Part shown: positions 63,754-64,000 of the stretch, piece by piece
Position numbering within the stretch: position 1 is the stretch's first letter
Layout of the letters: each line of letters starts with the position of its first letter
NCBI GenBank assembly: GCA_022709385.1
Contig: JAKLIX010000001.1
Location: 372,001 to 436,000 of the forward strand
Direction of reading: 5' to 3'
DNA length: 64,000 bases
DNA from: Bacteroidota bacterium
GTDB taxonomy: Bacteria; Bacteroidota; Bacteroidia; Bacteroidales; CAIXZF01
Position numbers and translations under genes: made by a program
The notes under the pieces: model-generated
The model's input: the letters and a program-made list of their open reading frames with translations, nothing else
Database searches by the model: none
Told to the model about the DNA's origin: nothing

Positions 63754-64000
63754 CAGTCGAAGAATTCTGCGCAGATGCCCGTCTTTTCCACCTGGGCGGC
63801 TATCCTGGCCAGTTCGGATTTGCTGACTTTCAGCAGGCCCGGCAAAGGTGTCTTGCGTTCGATAGAGTAGAGCATCACCCGTTTGGGATTGATTTCCCGG
63901 ATGAAGGTCAGCCAGGCGGCAACCTCTTCTTCAGTGGTGTTGTCGAATGTGATCCCGTCGATGCTGCCCCTGATGAAGAGGGTCTGTATGGTCACCTTGC
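63753..64000 (-). CDS. Radical SAM protein, N-terminal part outside window
   Basis: Only the C-terminal 80-odd residues are visible; the gene enters from the right edge. TLFIRGSIDGITFDNTTEEEVAAW and the closing LSKSELARIAA-type helix match the end of Bacteroidota radical SAM proteins of the wyosine/MoaA-like type. The cluster Cys motif lies outside the window, so the call rests on the tail. Confidence 0.65.
   Translation of the reverse strand, partial: KVTIQTLFIRGSIDGITFDNTTEEEVAAWLTFIREINPKRVMLYSIERKTPLPGLLKVSKSELARIAAQVEKTGICAEFFD

Overview
The window is a piece of a Bacteroidota chromosome, most likely an uncultured Bacteroidales-type lineage. The evidence is the repeated TAnnTTTG promoter element typical of this phylum, a secreted peptidase with a C-terminal type IX secretion sorting domain, two DUF2723 (GT117) glycosyltransferases, DUF4468 and Big_5 lipoproteins, a Bacteroidota-style purH-mreBCD order, and a large type II-C Cas9. 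Base composition is near 50% GC by eye, but clearly more AT-rich over cas9 and over one part of the CHAT gene. No rRNA, tRNA, insertion sequence or prophage gene was recognised.

Layout. 1-7 kb: the end of a TPR gene, secG, groES-groEL, a DUF4468 secreted protein, two amidohydrolases (one is adenine deaminase) and an ArsR-type regulator. 7-15.6 kb: a minus-strand operon of two tandem DUF2723 membrane glycosyltransferases, a polysaccharide deacetylase and a Big_5 lipoprotein, i.e. an envelope cluster. 16-24 kb: a complete type II-C CRISPR-Cas locus. It has a minus-strand tracrRNA just upstream of cas9, a 1539-residue Cas9 with a tandem-repeat insertion between the HNH and RuvC-III motifs, cas1, cas2, and an array of 28 identical 36-bp repeats. 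24-46 kb: housekeeping and envelope genes (recQ, TM2 and DUF2752 proteins, an M28 peptidase, a YitT-type protein, purH-mreBCD, an ABC permease, recJ, LysE, GH3, an EEP-family protein, hemW, DUF362 and a fused NapH/NapG-like ferredoxin).

46.2-55.4 kb is the most unusual accessory region. It holds a sigma factor, a membrane TPR protein that resembles an anti-sigma factor, and a convergent 1096-residue TPR-CHAT (caspase-like) protein. Next come a 54-residue double-glycine leader peptide, a small protein with a TIR-like alpha/beta pattern, a C39-peptidase ABC exporter and an HlyD adaptor. A 30-bp element (26/30 identical) lies both at the sigma gene start and 50 bp before the peptide gene, tying both halves into one apparent regulon. 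I read this as a regulated peptide-export system with a protease partner; that reading is inference.

55.4-64 kb: an MBL hydrolase, a large PD40/beta-barrel envelope protein, a half-size TauE/SafE permease, a flavin-binding-like protein, B12-dependent ribonucleotide reductase, a small hypothetical gene and the end of a radical SAM gene.
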